Below, piece by piece: positions 44,301-57,300 of a DNA stretch of 64,000 bases (the first letter of the stretch is position 1; every line of letters starts with the position of its first letter). Source of the stretch: Bryopsis sp. KO-2023 (lineage: Eukaryota; Chlorophyta; Ulvophyceae; Bryopsidales; Bryopsidaceae); contig BSYQ01000005.1 in assembly GCA_030272585.1 (NCBI GenBank), positions 186,001 to 250,000 of the forward strand, given 5' to 3'. Made by a program: the position numbers and the translations under genes. A model generated the notes under the pieces. The model worked only from the letters and a program-made list of their open reading frames with translations, was not told the origin of the DNA and ran no database searches.

Positions 44301-46060
44301 TACAACCCCGCTGCAGCAGCTGCTCTGGGGCCTAGCGTCCCTAACCCCAACTTGAATCTGGCTGCCATTGGGCTGCAACCGGGCGGAGCTTGCATAACAG
44401 ATGCACATGAAAGAGTGTTTGTTGGGGGGCTTCCATACTACTTGACCGAAGAACAGTGCAGGGAGCTGCTGGGGACTTTCGGACCTATCAAATCGTTCGA
44501 CTTGGTGAAAGACAGGGAAACCGGGAACTCGAAAGGGTGGGTTGAGGCTCAGTCTGACATGCACCATCAGTGTTTACCTTGTGTAGAACACTGAACGGTT
44601 TTCTGCTGCTCAAATCAACATCAAGTGAACTAAACTGACAATATCTTCTCCAGATCCAGTCTTTTTAATTCTACCGAATAGCATCATGACTTATTGTCAA
44701 AATGCAATCCAGATTCCCACCCAGAAAAAAAAAAGGAAAAAAACATCCTGATATATGAACACTCTCAATCTCATGACAAGTGCATGTGTTTGGCCATCAA
44801 TTAAATGTTTTTTGGGTTTGTTTTGGGGGTATTCTTGCAGGTATGGTTTTGTAGTGTATGCGGACCCCTCTGTGACAGACATCGCTTGCCAAGGGTTGAA
44901 TGGACTGAAAATGGGCGATAGAGTTTTGACTGTCCGACGAGCAACAGAGGTATGTGACTTTGACTACCCAAAATAACGTGACGCACTTTAAACTATGGGT
45001 GTTAAAAAAAAAAATGAAACGTGGTGATCGAAAAGTAAAATCAATCCTTCTGCTGAACGGGAAAAAAACAAGATGCAAGCTGTGGTGGATAAGACTCCGT
45101 ACGTTATTTTTCTAATTTGGAAGTAGTTTGTTTTTTTAATTTGAAAGGAAACCCCAGTTTTGATAATGCGGTCTTGCATTGGTTGATGTGCGGAAGCTTC
45201 AAGGGATGTTCATTTCTGTGTTTTGAACCCTTGTTTTTGCTTTTTTTTGAAATGAAATGGTGGGGAGATATATCCTGTGTTTGATTGGGTGGTTTCGTAC
45301 TAGGGTCAACCTCGGCCGGATGCTGCTGCTGTGCCAACTGCGAATAGCATAACTTCTCTGTCAGGCGCCACACGTGTGGTGAGTTTGGCCGAAGCTGTCA
45401 GCATGGATGAACTGCTTAACGACCAGGATTACGAAGAAATCACAGAAGACATGCAGGTGGGTGAATGAAGGAGATTACAGTTGAAAATAACAAAATACCA
45501 TCAGCACGACGTGCATATTTCTCTGTACTTCTTTTCGTTCGATTATGCACGAACCTGGATTTTTTTAGCACCATCTCCATCTTTGAATGAGGACCTTTTT
45601 CACCAGTAGCACCATGGGAAGCAGATTACGAAACAGCAGCTCCCAAAACCTGCCACACCCATCATGAAACACCATTTCATCATCGTCAGTCCCATAATGG
45701 GAGGTATATAACCATCATGTCAGTTGTTAGTTATCATGTGGTTTTTCTTGCATACTTTGATTCGGGTTCGAAAAGAGTAACGGGGTGAGGAAAAATCGGC
45801 TGAAGCAGAGGGGTTTGGGTGTGTTTTTGTTGTAGGAGGAATGCAGCAAATATGGAGTGGTGAACAAGATAGTTATTCCGAGGCCGCCCATGCCAGGCCA
45901 GCTGCCCCCCTCTGGATTAGGAAAGGTGGTCATAGAGTTTGTGGATGTGAATGCTGCCGTGAAAGCTCGCAATGCCATGCACGGCAGGCGATTTGGGGGA
46001 AGAACGGTGGTGGCAGCCTTCCTTCCAGAGGAGAAGTTTGCTATTGGCATATTTGAGTAG
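41383..46060 (+). CDS. U2AF2: Splicing factor U2AF large subunit, 9 exons, 606 aa
   Basis: U2AF large subunit binds the polypyrimidine tract and recruits U2 snRNP to the branch point. Exons 41383-41424, 41610-41701, 41894-42507, 43251-43454, 43878-43943, 44221-44536, 44841-44949, 45304-45456, 45836-46060 are all GT-AG and in phase. Residues 1-55 are acidic. About 60-150 is an Arg-Asp/Arg-Glu tract followed by a short RS part ending [11 protein letters not shown], then LFDVPPAPG, the equivalent of the ligand motif that binds the small subunit. RRM1 is about 280-372 ([15 protein letters not shown]), RRM2 about 403-481 ([16 protein letters not shown]), and the C-terminal UHM about 506-606 ([17 protein letters not shown], with RRF as the R-x-F signature). 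Length is slightly above the human 475 because of the N-terminal tract. The Trp of the YWDVPP motif is Phe here. Confidence 0.93.
42040..42235 (+). repeat. Imperfect hexamer repeat coding for the RD/RE tract of U2AF2
   Basis: GAYMGR-type hexamers (GACCGG, GACCGC, GATAGG, GAACGA) run in the U2AF2 frame and encode alternating Arg-Asp and Arg-Glu. Codons are varied, so the tract is maintained at protein level rather than a simple recent slippage. Confidence 0.7.
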
Positions 46061-48015
46061 TCGCGAATGTCGGTGGTGCAGGGGTGTTGAAAAAAAAGGG
46101 AAAAAAAAAGGGGGGAGGAAACTGAGAGAAAAACACTCGAAAAAGGAAAAGGTCCGGGCGAAGCTGTGGCTGCTTGAAAGGGAAAGAGTGAGATGGAGAG
46201 AGAAAGAGGGAGAAAAGAGTGACTGGCAGTGAATGAAGTGGGGAGAAAGAGAGAGAGATATGCTTCCGGCTTTTTTTCCTCGGCACAACCACAAGGGCAT
46301 CCTGCAGCGTTTATTGATATGGAGGGCGGCTTTTTCTTCTTCCCCTTTTTTTTCTTGTGTTTTTTCGTGTGTTTGTGGTGTGTCCGTGTGTGTGTGTGTG
46401 TTCTTGTGTTTGTGTGTTTTTTTTCCCTTTGTTTTGTTGCTTTTATTTTGTAGGGGGATGGTGGAAAAATGGGGGACGGTGAAAATCGAGAGAGGGAGGG
46501 TTAAAGAATATATGGAAAAAGAGAAACGAGCCTCAATTTGTTGTCTGTTTTATTTCCACCTGTGTTTGTTGGATGTGCGTACCTTAACATAACACCTTCT
46601 TTCCTTCTCGATATTCTTTTTTTTTTGTCAAAACAAAGGATTCCATGTGCTCAAAAAAGAAAGAAACAAAGAAAGAAATATAGCTTGTGATATTGCCGTT
46701 TCGTTGTTTTCTTGTAGAAAGGCCAGAGAGAAAAAAGAAAAAGAAATGGGGAGGTGGGTTGTCAGTTTCCTAAAGAAGAAAAAAGGGGGGGGGTCGGGGG
46801 GGTGTTTGGCCAGCTCCAGTCCAGAAAAGTTTAGAAATCCAATTTTGAGGTAGGAAAGGGGTGGAAACCTCCACGGAGGAAGAGCATGGATGAAGAAAAC
46901 TGAAAGGGGGGGGGGGGGGCGCACCGTTCACCCCGTTCAGTCATGTTTTCTTTTTTCCACCTTTTCGTCCTGTTTTTCTCTTGATATCTTGATACTTTCT
47001 TTTGCAGTATGTATTGTCTCCATCCCGAACCCCCCTCCCTTCCTGGACTTTATGAGGTGGTAAAATTGGGGTGAGGTCAGCACTGTCATGGAGCTCTGGA
47101 AATATAGTAAAAGCAGAGATGGGGGTGAAGATTAGACAAAGGGAAAGACTGGTGGAATTCTCGAAACAAAAGAGGGGAAAAGGATGGTGCTAGGAAGGGG
47201 CAGGTTGTCCAGTAATATATGACAAAAAAGAGAAAAAGAACAGCTGAAAAAACGGAATTTGAGAAAAGCAAAAGATAGATGAGATCAGTGCCCTGACCAA
47301 GGGGTGTGACTGTGATGCAGGCCCCCCGTTTCAATTTACTACAATGCTTAGGAAGAATGGACTCGTTGCCTTTGGTGTGAGTGTCTTTTGTACCCCTGTG
47401 AATCAATGTCCATATTTTGACAAAACACGCAACATGCAATTTTGTCCTTGGAAGGTCTACGTCTACAGATGCGTTGATTTGTAGTCCTGAGATAGCTTCT
47501 GATATATAATGTACCACCTATCCTCTGTTCAAGTGGAAAATAGCTTGCCACCATGCACAGGGGATGAAACGAAAGGAAAGACTTGGAATAAGTTTGCTTC
47601 AGCAAGTGACAAGCCATAAAATCTAGGGAGGGGGGGTCCCAGTGAATGTAGCTGCTCATGCGTGGCAAAAAAAAGGAAGGGAAATTGAGCAGAGGTGGTG
47701 CCTTTTGTTAAAGATTGGGGCCGGTTATGGTTGCAGGCGTTTTTGACACTTATTTTCTCAGGTGAAGTATTTGAAGTGTGGATCAGCCCTGAGGAAAAAA
47801 GGGACTGAGAAAATTAGACATGCATTTCACTCCTCCTTGTCTGACAAAATCCTGTTATGACCTGTGAACCTTGAAACCGGCAGAATTCAATCAAGTTCCA
47901 ACTTCGATTTGAGAAGTGATTTGACCCTATGAAATGCCCTCAAAACAACATGCTCGTTACGCACCACCGCTGCACCTTCCAACCTACTCCAACAATATGA
48001 TCACAATATGAACCT
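46061..48015. other. Intergenic, 3' ends of U2AF2 and the PG-repeat gene
   Basis: About 2 kb between two converging genes. It has purine-rich stretches (46085-46260, 46640-46920) and TG repeats (46380-46420). Frames on both strands are low-complexity and unsupported. Confidence 0.45.
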
Positions 48016-48960
48016 CTACGCCGCATAAGTCCCTGGACCTGGAACTGGGTTGATAGCCTCCTTCAATCGTGTTTGGGTCCCGAAACTCCAGGAGCTGGAG
48101 CTCTTGTTCACACCCAAGGGCTGTTTTCCCACGGAAGACCGCTGAACTCCGGTTCCAGGACCGGGTGAAAACACGCCAAAGTTGCTCTTCTCGTGATCCG
48201 GCGAAATAAACACTTTTTTGCAGGAATCTCGAGTGGATGACCCAAAGCGAATTGAAGGGAGGGTGGCCTTCTTGGAGAGCGGTTGCTTCCCGCAAGCAAC
48301 TGTGTTTCCGTATTGTCCAGCCCCAGGAACGCCCAGAGCACGCTTTATGAAGTCATACTCAAACCGCTTCTCCGTTCCAACTCTCCAAGCGGGGCACGAG
48401 GTCTTTTTGGACAAGCTCTGCTTCCCGATTGCTCCTTGACACTTGTAGGCGCTGGGGCCTGGTGACCCCATTCCAAAATTGATCTTTTCATGGTCGGTGG
48501 AAATGAACACTTTTGCTTGATTGTCTCTGGAGGAGCTTCCAAAACTGGCTTTCGCAGAGGTTTGCTTTGTCGAATCCACTTGCTTTCCTACGGCGGATGC
48601 GACCTTGTACTCCCCAGCGCCTGGGTTTCCGTCTCTGTTCGCCATCTCCGCCCTCTTGGACGACCCAAACCTGAAAGCCGGGGCGGAATTGTTGTTCGAC
48701 GTCTGTTGCTTCCCAAACCCTGTGGTGGTCTTGTAGATAGCCCCCTGAGAGTTATTTCCGCCGGCTGAGCGACACTGCGCCCGGTCGTGTTCGGAAGATA
48801 TGAACGTCTTCGTTACGCTGTCCCTGTGACAACTTCCGAACCCGTATCCTGGGGAAGTTCGCATGCGACTCAAGCACTGGCCACCGAAGCCGCTTCTCAG
48901 TTGCCCTGTCCCGCGCCCAAAAAACACATCATCCGCGGGAGTTCGCTTCGTTGAGGTCAT
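48016..48960 (-). CDS. Sperm-tail PG-rich repeat (SHIPPO/STPGR) protein, intronless, 314 aa
   Basis: Proteins of this class line the axonemal doublet microtubules of flagella. The single-exon ORF of 314 residues has at least four repeats of the Pro-Gly-x-Tyr type: NPGAGEYK (about 115), SPGPSAYKC (about 165), VPGAGQYGN (about 215), SPGPGTG (about 270) and VPGPGTYAA at the C-terminus. Between them, FGSSxRDxxxKVFISxDHEK and GKQxLSKK segments recur three times, so a unit of about 50-60 residues is duplicated. There is no signal or membrane segment. It is intronless, unlike its neighbours, which can be a trace of retroposition. The start is the only upstream ATG in frame. Confidence 0.85.
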   Translation of the reverse strand: MTSTKRTPADDVFFGRGTGQLRSGFGGQCLSRMRTSPGYGFGSCHRDSVTKTFISSEHDRAQCRSAGGNNSQGAIYKTTTGFGKQQTSNNNSAPAFRFGSSKRAEMANRDGNPGAGEYKVASAVGKQVDSTKQTSAKASFGSSSRDNQAKVFISTDHEKINFGMGSPGPSAYKCQGAIGKQSLSKKTSCPAWRVGTEKRFEYDFIKRALGVPGAGQYGNTVACGKQPLSKKATLPSIRFGSSTRDSCKKVFISPDHEKSNFGVFSPGPGTGVQRSSVGKQPLGVNKSSSSWSFGTQTRLKEAINPVPGPGTYAA

Positions 48961-50234
48961 AGCTGCTGTTTCCCGCTACAGGAGGCGCTCCCACGGTTCT
49001 ATATTGACAGCGCAGCCTTGGACAAGAGACGGACGTCTTTTGCCACTCGTTCAAAAACAAACTGCGAAACACACACAACGTGTCATTCGAGTGCACTGTG
49101 AGAACAACGGACGGCGATTTTGTCCCAGTCGAGCAGCGTGAACTTGCCTTGGTACAAGAAGGCGATTTCGCTGCTGCCTTGCTTTGCTCTCGCAGTACAA
49201 TACTCTAACAAACCCGAGACACACACTCACCATCAACCGTCTCGAATTTCTCGTGTACCCGTTCGGTTACATTGGTTTTCAGGCGGATACACCGTTAACG
49301 TTAGATCGTTTCCATGTCAGGCATGTTGAATGCATGCAACAAATACACCTCACTCGCCCAAATTCGGCCTTTGGTGCAAACTTGAGGGCAACTGTTCAAG
49401 TATTTTTTTGCCTCGAACGCGGTGAGAAGATATTTCGCCGTCTTTTGTACGCGCCGCGTTGCTTCAGCCTCTCCCAGCTGCGCAGCATTGTTTCAGCTGC
49501 AGACCTTCCACACTCGCTGAACCTCTTTGAAACGCAGTACCGAAAATTATGTAGGATGGAACTGGAAGGTAGCGTTCGACCGCCTTGTTGAGCCACCATC
49601 ACATTCGAATCCGACGGCTTTCGACATCGACTGTGCTGGGCACATTCAATATGTTTTGTCACAACGAGCTCGCCCCGACACAGAGCTACTACAGCCAGTT
49701 CACCCATGATATGTCCAGCTCGGCGATTTGTATTTTTCTTAAGAGGTAGGCTCATGAAACTTGAAATTTGGACGCTGGATAATGCTAACACCAATTGCAA
49801 TTGAAAAATGGCACCATACAATCGAGGTAAGCTCTCTACAGCATCGATCGCCAATATTTTCCCACGCTTCTATTTCTTGGAATTAAGAAAAAGAAACAAG
49901 ACAAGTGGCAATATAGATGGACAGAGGTGCTGACCGACAGTATGGTGCCCGCGAACATAGTGTTCAGCGCTTAGGATTCAGCCCTCACAGCCAATTATCC
50001 AGCCACGAAAATATGACAGAGAACCCTTGTGCCTCCGAACGATCGCAACCACTTTATCGTGTCGTGAATAGTCGGGATTGGAACCAAGACTTGGAGGGAC
50101 AAAAAAGCTCGGGGTGTATTCCTGGAACTTTGAACGTGGCTCGGTGTGTTTTTTTGACTCCGACGCGCGCGCTCTTTTCCTGAAATTTCGAGTTTCATAG
50201 CCCAACCGTCCATCAATCTGCGGTTTACGCAGAT
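48961..50234. other. Intergenic, nothing recognised
   Basis: It lies between the divergent PG-repeat gene and the plus-strand gene starting near 50235, and should contain both promoters. Frames up to 150 codons (49396-49854 minus) show no recognisable content. Confidence 0.4.
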
Positions 50235-52849
50235 GTGAAAAGAAAACGAACATTTCTTGTGCCTCGACTTGGGTCGATGTCGCTGTATAGCAGGAGTACT
50301 AGTTTGGGTCCGAACGGTGTTGACCTGTCGCCCCGGTCCAAGGACCCAATTTTTGTTCGACAGGGTTCTTACGCTAATTCCTGCTTTTGCAGGTCATCGT
50401 ATCTGGAGCAATATTCGAAAAGCAGGCCTGCATCCGGAAAGAGAAGGTCAATTCCAGCTCGCTACAGTGGCTGTGGTGGCGCTGGAGATGAAGAAACATC
50501 TGATATACGGGAGAAGGGGTGGGAGCTGGAAGGGTGGAAGGATGAACCAAGCATTGTGGGTGTCATTGACTGCATACTCATTGAGGTTGCAAGTTGTTGG
50601 GACAAGAATCGTTTGAATAATTTTCGCGACTGGCGAACCCGAAAATGATGACAAAATTTGAAAAAAAGAGGCCAAGATCGTCCAAAACAACTCTGGAGCT
50701 AAAGCAACAGCGGTACATTGTCATCACTGACACGTTATTTGGTTTAGCCAGAAAGCTCCCAGCTTGCGTCAGCGCGCCTCAGGCAGGAGGCGCTAAGTTC
50801 CTCTCGATACTTCGATGACCTCCCTGTGTACATACTGAAAGCCAAGAATGGAAGGCCTGTGTCAGCTGGTGCATCAAGACCAGCCCATCTTCGATCGTTC
50901 ATTACACGCAAACCTCGAAGCCACAGCCACCGAACCAAACAAGGGGTAAGAGATTTGAATCCATATGTTCTCCCTTGTGACAAGCTGATTTGTTGCCACT
51001 GATTTTGAGTCCCCTGAGGTTTCCTTCTGATCAAAAAGGTTTGTTTTGAACAGCGTTCGAGAGCCTCTCGTCCAATTCCTGAACGACGAGCAGCAACCCA
51101 ATGTCTTGGTGAGGCAGAGGGCGACACAGCTATGTCAGGGGAGCCACCAGTAACGCCTGCATCCAGCGGTCGAAGTGATGATTGTGGGACCGTACCCGTT
51201 CTTGAACAACAAAACAAACCACCACCTGGACCTTCAACCTCAGAAGGCAGGTTAGAAAATGCTATCCATAGGTTTCTTGCTATTGATTTGCTTGAAGATA
51301 CGTCGAGAACAATGCGAGTCGGCATGCTGGTGCAACAGGGTGCGAGGAGGGAGTTTTAGTCAATCGGGACTGTGGGGCTTCAACTTCGTTTGGAGAATAC
51401 GTTGAGAGATCAGCAAGCTCCGATGTTGTAGCGCCCGAGGCTGCATTGCCATCTTTTATCTCGCCTTTTAGCGATGTTATAAGTGGTCGCAGAGGCAATC
51501 GTGCTGCTGAAGCTTCAAGACGGAGGAAACCGAAGGATAAGGTGTCGTCGGGGAGCCAGGTCTCTGAAAATCCTGCGGGCGACAGATTCTCACCAGACAG
51601 GTCAAGATCACCTCGCAGGAGACCAAATCAGCTACATGGAAATTGCAACAGCTCGAGTACTGTCCAAGGGACAGGGGATTGCCTGAAAATTAGACCATGT
51701 AGTCACAGAGGAGTTCAAGAGTCGAGTGAAAAACCTGTTGCGTCAGCTTCACCCTGTGGCACTGCTGAAAGCCCCTCAGGAAAATCACAAAATTCAGTTC
51801 ACAACCAAGGGTTGACTGGTGATGGGAGGGGAATGAATCTGAGTAAGGAAGAGCCACCAAAGAAAGAAGACAATGCTGAGAGGATACTGACGCACTTTGA
51901 CAGCTGGAACTTTTGGAGACAAAATGAGACGGTGGAATTAAAGGCAGAAGGTGGGGGTTTTGTGAGTGGGACAGGCGCCAGCGAGTGTTTAATTATTTGC
52001 CACGAGGAGTCCGATAACGCTCCTGAGACCACGATAACCCCACCCCGAAGCAGACATGCCGTAAGCAGGCTGTCCGATCCTGGTGCAAGCTTCAGCATGG
52101 AGGATATGGAGCAATTGGAGAAAAAGTGGTCGAAGGAGCAGACTCGCGGCCGCCGGTTACAATGGTATGAACATCGACGGAGTGGTAGATGGTCCAGTCA
52201 AAACCAGACTCAACCTAAGCAACCTGATACGCCAAGCAATGGTTTGGAGCCTTTGTGCTTGTCTGGAGCTCAGATGCTGCCGCCGAAGTCTCTCATATCG
52301 AATCAGTCCGAAAACGATGATACTGGTTCGAAACACGAAGGTGAAGAGCCATTGAACCAGGTTGTGCAGACCTCTTCCAAGCCTCGCGGACTACGGCAGA
52401 CCATGAGTTTTCCAGCCAGCATTCGTTCTATACCTCCAACGAAGCAAAATAATCGTGGGGGGGCAGAGTACCAGATGAAGGTTGTGAGCAGAGGAAATGG
52501 ATCTCCGAAAATGATTAAAACAGCCGTGCCAGGCACGAATTTTATTCGCTTGGAACCATCGCCTCGAGTCTCAAATCCTTCACAGCCCTCACCGTCAACA
52601 CAATCTGGAGAGTCAGATGCCATCGACGAAATGCTTCACGATCACAGAAAAAGATCCGATAGTGACGAGAGCTTCAAGAAAGCTGCTTCGATAAACAGAA
52701 CTCCATATTTCGGAAGGGCGTTGATGCACATTTCTTCTGAAGATGGTGGGGGGAAAGAGGTCAACGTAGGGGATGATAGTTTTGTTTCATCGAAAGTTGA
52801 CGATTTGACGATGGTGGGCGTAAAGGTTCACGGGGCGGGTTGGGTTTAG
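50235..52849 (+). CDS. Uncharacterised multi-exon gene, disordered Ser/Pro/charged protein
   Basis: I recognise no family. Coding-looking blocks on the plus strand share a Ser/Arg/Pro-rich style: 50235 onward (MKRKRTFLVPRLGSMSLYSR); about 50751-50945 (YFDDLPVYILKAKNGRPVSA, then RPAHLRSFITRKP) between a TTTAG acceptor and a GTAAGA donor; about 51054-51250 (MSGEPPVTPASSGRSDD), which opens after GAACAG. The last is a long frame, open from 51296 to the stop at 52849, of over 500 residues. It contains DRSRSPRRRPN, a short predicted helix (SMEDMEQLEKKWSKEQTRG) and many Ser/Pro. The junction into the final frame (between about 51250 and 51410) could not be settled. No domain, signal or membrane segment is visible; a nuclear or cytoskeletal scaffold is possible but unproven. 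Confidence 0.5.
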
Positions 52850-54369
52850 AGTCTTTGTGCATGAGTGGAGGGTTCAAAAGAATTGAGTATTTGGAATAGG
52901 ACAACTCTGTTTTTTCTCTCTACTTGTCATGATCTCTGGAGTGTCAGAAAAGCTCGAAGTTTGATATCTCTTCGGGCTACTAGGCTTCTGCAAGAAATGT
53001 AACGACTTTGTATTGTGTTGACGGTTCTTGATGCATCAATCAATGATGATTTTATTGGCTGGAGCCTTCATATCGACTCCTAGTTCAACCTTATGGTAAA
53101 ATACCCTGTGCCCAACATATGTATGAAAAAGAAATGTGACGGAGTGATTTGAGTCGTCAAGGGGCGTTCACAACTCTCCTTTGCGCCGTCACGATAAATA
53201 AGAGCGAGATGTATGAGTATTCCCACAGTCAATAATACCGCGAGTAACCGCCCAGAAAAAGTGCACCAAGTTGGAGAAGCTTCTATTGCGCTGACAATCC
53301 TTTTTTGTTGTTAATCGCCCCTTCTCGACGGCAGAGATCATCAGGGCAAGAATTTTGACAATTTACATCCGGAAAACCCCAACATGAGGAGCTGGGGTTG
53401 TAAATCTGAGCCGCAAGAATTCTGGACTCGTTTCGATGTTTTACTTCTTCCTTTTTTTGGGGGGGGGTACTCGTACTTGTGGTCAAGAATACTCAGCAGC
53501 CTTTGCAGGCTGCCGAAAATTTCAGTTTGTGCACAGGGCACAAGTCTGTTGTTCATACTTTTTTCTTTGGAAAGAAATACATCTCGCAGCAGTCGCTTTC
53601 AGCACTTGATCTCAAGCGGGCCGATAGCACCAAGATATCAATATTTAATATTAATATTCCCTGACCCCCTTGCACGAGTAGCCAGAAGCATCGTGCACAG
53701 AAGTTGACAATTTTTTTCGGCCGTCAGCAGTTTCGAACGTACGAATCATGAGGGGAACCATTCAAAGCTGCACTTGGTTATCGTTGCTTTGAAGCCTAGC
53801 ACAATTCTCAATGATGAGACTATTTGCGTTCGGTTTTGATATTATTCTCGAGCAAAGGCGGTCAAAACACTCGCAGTTTTCGGATTGTGGGCAAACCATT
53901 TAAATGCCGCAAGCACTTATGACGCTTTGAACTACGTCTTGTTCGAGTGCTTGACAAGGGTCGGAAGATAAGCCAGCGTATCTTCCGACGAAGTTGCGGA
54001 GGGTACCGCCGCCATACGTGATCAAACTGTTTGCGGCGCCGCCTCTGCTCTGTTGACTTTAAACGCTATCCCTAATTCAATCCCTTCAACACCTTCGAAA
54101 AAGGCCCACTCCCTCGCAAATCTTCGAATTGAAAACCGTTTCCCCTTCAACTATGTAATGAAGTGTTGTTTCTTACTCCGACTTCTGGTTTAGAAAAGCA
54201 TCGATGTTGTAAGTCAACTTCCGTCAACACGCGAAACCCTTTTGATACTCACGAAATATTACCTATACATTGTTACAACACCAGCGAATAGCCTGCGAAC
54301 GCTTTATCGCTGTCTCTTGGGCAGAAAGATAAGTCCAGTTCTATTCAGAGAGCCCACGGCTGTGCTGCG
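52850..54369. other. Intergenic, nothing recognised
   Basis: It contains the 3' UTR of the preceding gene and the promoter of the pyruvate kinase gene. Frames up to 110 codons lack support. A G8 run stands near 53460. Confidence 0.4.
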
Positions 54370-57300
54370 ATGGGTTGCGGTCATTCAACCGCCCTCCCTG
54401 TCCAGGTGGGCCCCATTTTCACTTTCATGTTTCATGGTGTCTGGAGGATGGTTGACTCCTGGGATTGTTACATCCACTTTTGTTCATTCTTTGTGTCGGA
54501 TACACCAAATCACATTTTCCCAGTTTGAAGTGGGGGAGTGGGGTCATATCGAATTTCACAAATACGGTGGAAATTGATTCAAATTGAATGATCCTCTAAG
54601 TGCTACTTGAAGCTTTCTTCTATTTCTATGGAAGGGTGCCTATGAAGGCTCGGAAAAGGCGTCAGAAGCACCAATTTCAATTGTAGCTGAATCAGGAGGA
54701 GTGCAGAGGTAAGATTCGACAAGTTCTTGTGTCAAAATTCTTGCTGTTGCGTTTTTTTATGCAAGTTATGGGTCTGGATCCGGGAATGGGAATAAAAAAG
54801 TGCTCCAGGAAAAATAGTTCAGCAAAACATTTCTTGATCGACATATCCATCAGGTGTTTCTCTGTGGAGTCTCTTCCATCCATCCCAGAGGATAAGATTG
54901 TGGATGGGGGACCTCCCAAACCAGGGGCATCAAATGAAGACTACAAACGCGCTTTCGCTCTGGCAAAAAAAGCATCTTTTATCGAAAGGAAATCTGTCGA
55001 AGAGTACACCCTGGAAGGCAAGCAACAAACCTCTTTCTGCAGCGTTCTCCGAAGAGTTTTTGCTCCTCTTGAGAATGGAATATAACTTTTTCTCCGCATG
55101 TCATGCAGCCATCAAGGAACGCCTACGCCAAGAATGGGTTCCTGAGTATAAACCAGAAGAAATTCGACCCCCCATGATCACTCCTGACACTATATCCGAA
55201 CGATCGACGAAAGTGACCTTGTCCATGCTCTCTGACAAAAGGCCTCAGTTTCGCAAGACGAAAGTCGTGTGTACAATGGGACCGAAATGCTGGTCTGAAG
55301 ACATTCTTGGTCTCCTACTTGATGCGGGAATGAACGTCATGAGACTTAATTTTTCCCATGGCACGCACGAGGCTCACCTCAAAGTTCTGGAGACGTTTCG
55401 TAAGGTGGGTTTTTGCTTTGGAAAAGCTCAGGTTTCAAACAACATACTGTGGAGAACTAACAGATTCTGGGGATCGTGTGGATGCCTTGTTGGCGGCGTG
55501 TTTCCAAGTCTAAGAGTTTTGCAATCGTGGCTCAAATCGTGACTTGAGTTTCAGAACGCACCGAAGAGATGCTGTTTCTTGTGTTTCGTGCGGGCGCAGT
55601 GATAGCTGTGGATTTTTTTTGTCATCGATTGAATGTCGTAGGTCAAGGCAGCAAAAGGTAGCTACGCCGCGTCGTTGCTGGACACCAAGGGACCTGAGAT
55701 TCGAACAGCAATGCTGCGAGATCACAAACCTATCGATCTTGAAGCTGGTCAAGAGGTTACAATCGAAGCTGTCGGGTCTAGGTACACAGAATTCGAGGGC
55801 TACAAAACTCCAGAAGAAACAAGGATAGGCTTGTCGTATGACCAACTGTGCCAAAGCGTAACACCAGGTAAAACCCTCATGTATTTTATGCAGCAACACA
55901 GAATATTAAAGACAGCCAAAGTACCAGAGTATGTTGTGATAGTGTACAGAGTCAACAATTCACCTTATATTTATTATTTTATTATAGTTAATAATAATAA
56001 TCAGTATTCTACCACTAGTTGCCATTGCCTTTGGGACAAAATAGATATGAAAATCTGATCAGCTCATGCCGAAAGTTCAGAAACAATAGTCCATTGCTGC
56101 AGTCATACATATTGGTTCTAGTATAAAAAGCGAATTTGTATCCGAGAGAAAAATACCATACGATGGTTTAAGCTGCGCAGCAAAGCAACGAAATCTTAAA
56201 CAAGTGGATGAGTGCATGTTGTTGTGGTTTAAATTGAACCAGGCCCCTAAGCGTCGTGAGGTGTTATCAGGCAACAAAATCCTGCTTGCTGATGGTACCC
56301 TCTCGATTGAGATCCTGTCCATCCTCAGTGATTCGGAACTTAAGGGGCGAGTGCTGAACTCAAAACAGCTCGGGGAGCGAAAAAACTGCAATCTTCCAGG
56401 AGTAAAGGTCGACATTCCTGTTCTGACGGACAAGGATATTGATGACCTTACCAACTTCGCGTGCAAACACATGGTCGACTTTGTCGCAGCGTCATTTGTG
56501 CAGGTTAGATTTCACTTTTTTGTGGGAGTTTCTGCTACTTTGGAGGAAACCATATCACATGGTCTAACCTTTGTAGAGAAAACTCGTTCAAGTCCCATAT
56601 CTTCTGGAAGTCTCAGACGTTGCGCTCGAGATGACTTTTTGTGTGTTGCATGGTAGAGCGCTGATGACGTTAAGCTCATACGAAAGGTCCTGGATTCGGC
56701 TGGGGGTCAAAGGATAAAAATTATATCCAAAATAGAAAATGAAGAGGGCCTGAAAAACTTTGACGAAATTCTTGAGTTGACGGATGGGGTCATGGTTGCC
56801 AGAGGGGATTTGGGAATGGAAATTCCTTCAGAAAAGGTATGTGGAGCTCTTCAGTAAAAAACAAAAATGAATTCGCCTCACTAAAAACATACTGTGTTTC
56901 ATTGGCGGCGCATAAGCAATCATTCATATTTTTCTCCAGGTGCCAGTAGCCCAAAAAATGATCATCACCAAATGTAACATCGCTGGGAAATTTGCAATCT
57001 GCGCTACGCAAATGCTTGAATCTATGATAACGAACCCCCTGCCAACCAGAGCGGAGATGACCGATGTTGCGAACGCCGTGTATGATGGTGTGGATGGTGT
57101 GATGCTGTCTGGTGAAACAGCAAACGGAGATTTTCCGGACACCGCCGTCGCCACAATGGCGGCGATTGTATCAGACGCAGAGCAAGCTGTCGACTACTAT
57201 TCGCAGTACTCCTTCATCAGGTAAATAGACTGAAAAGAGACTCCAACATATAGTTCAAAGTCTGTGATAGTGTCTGGATTTTCCTTGCTGAAGCTAACTC

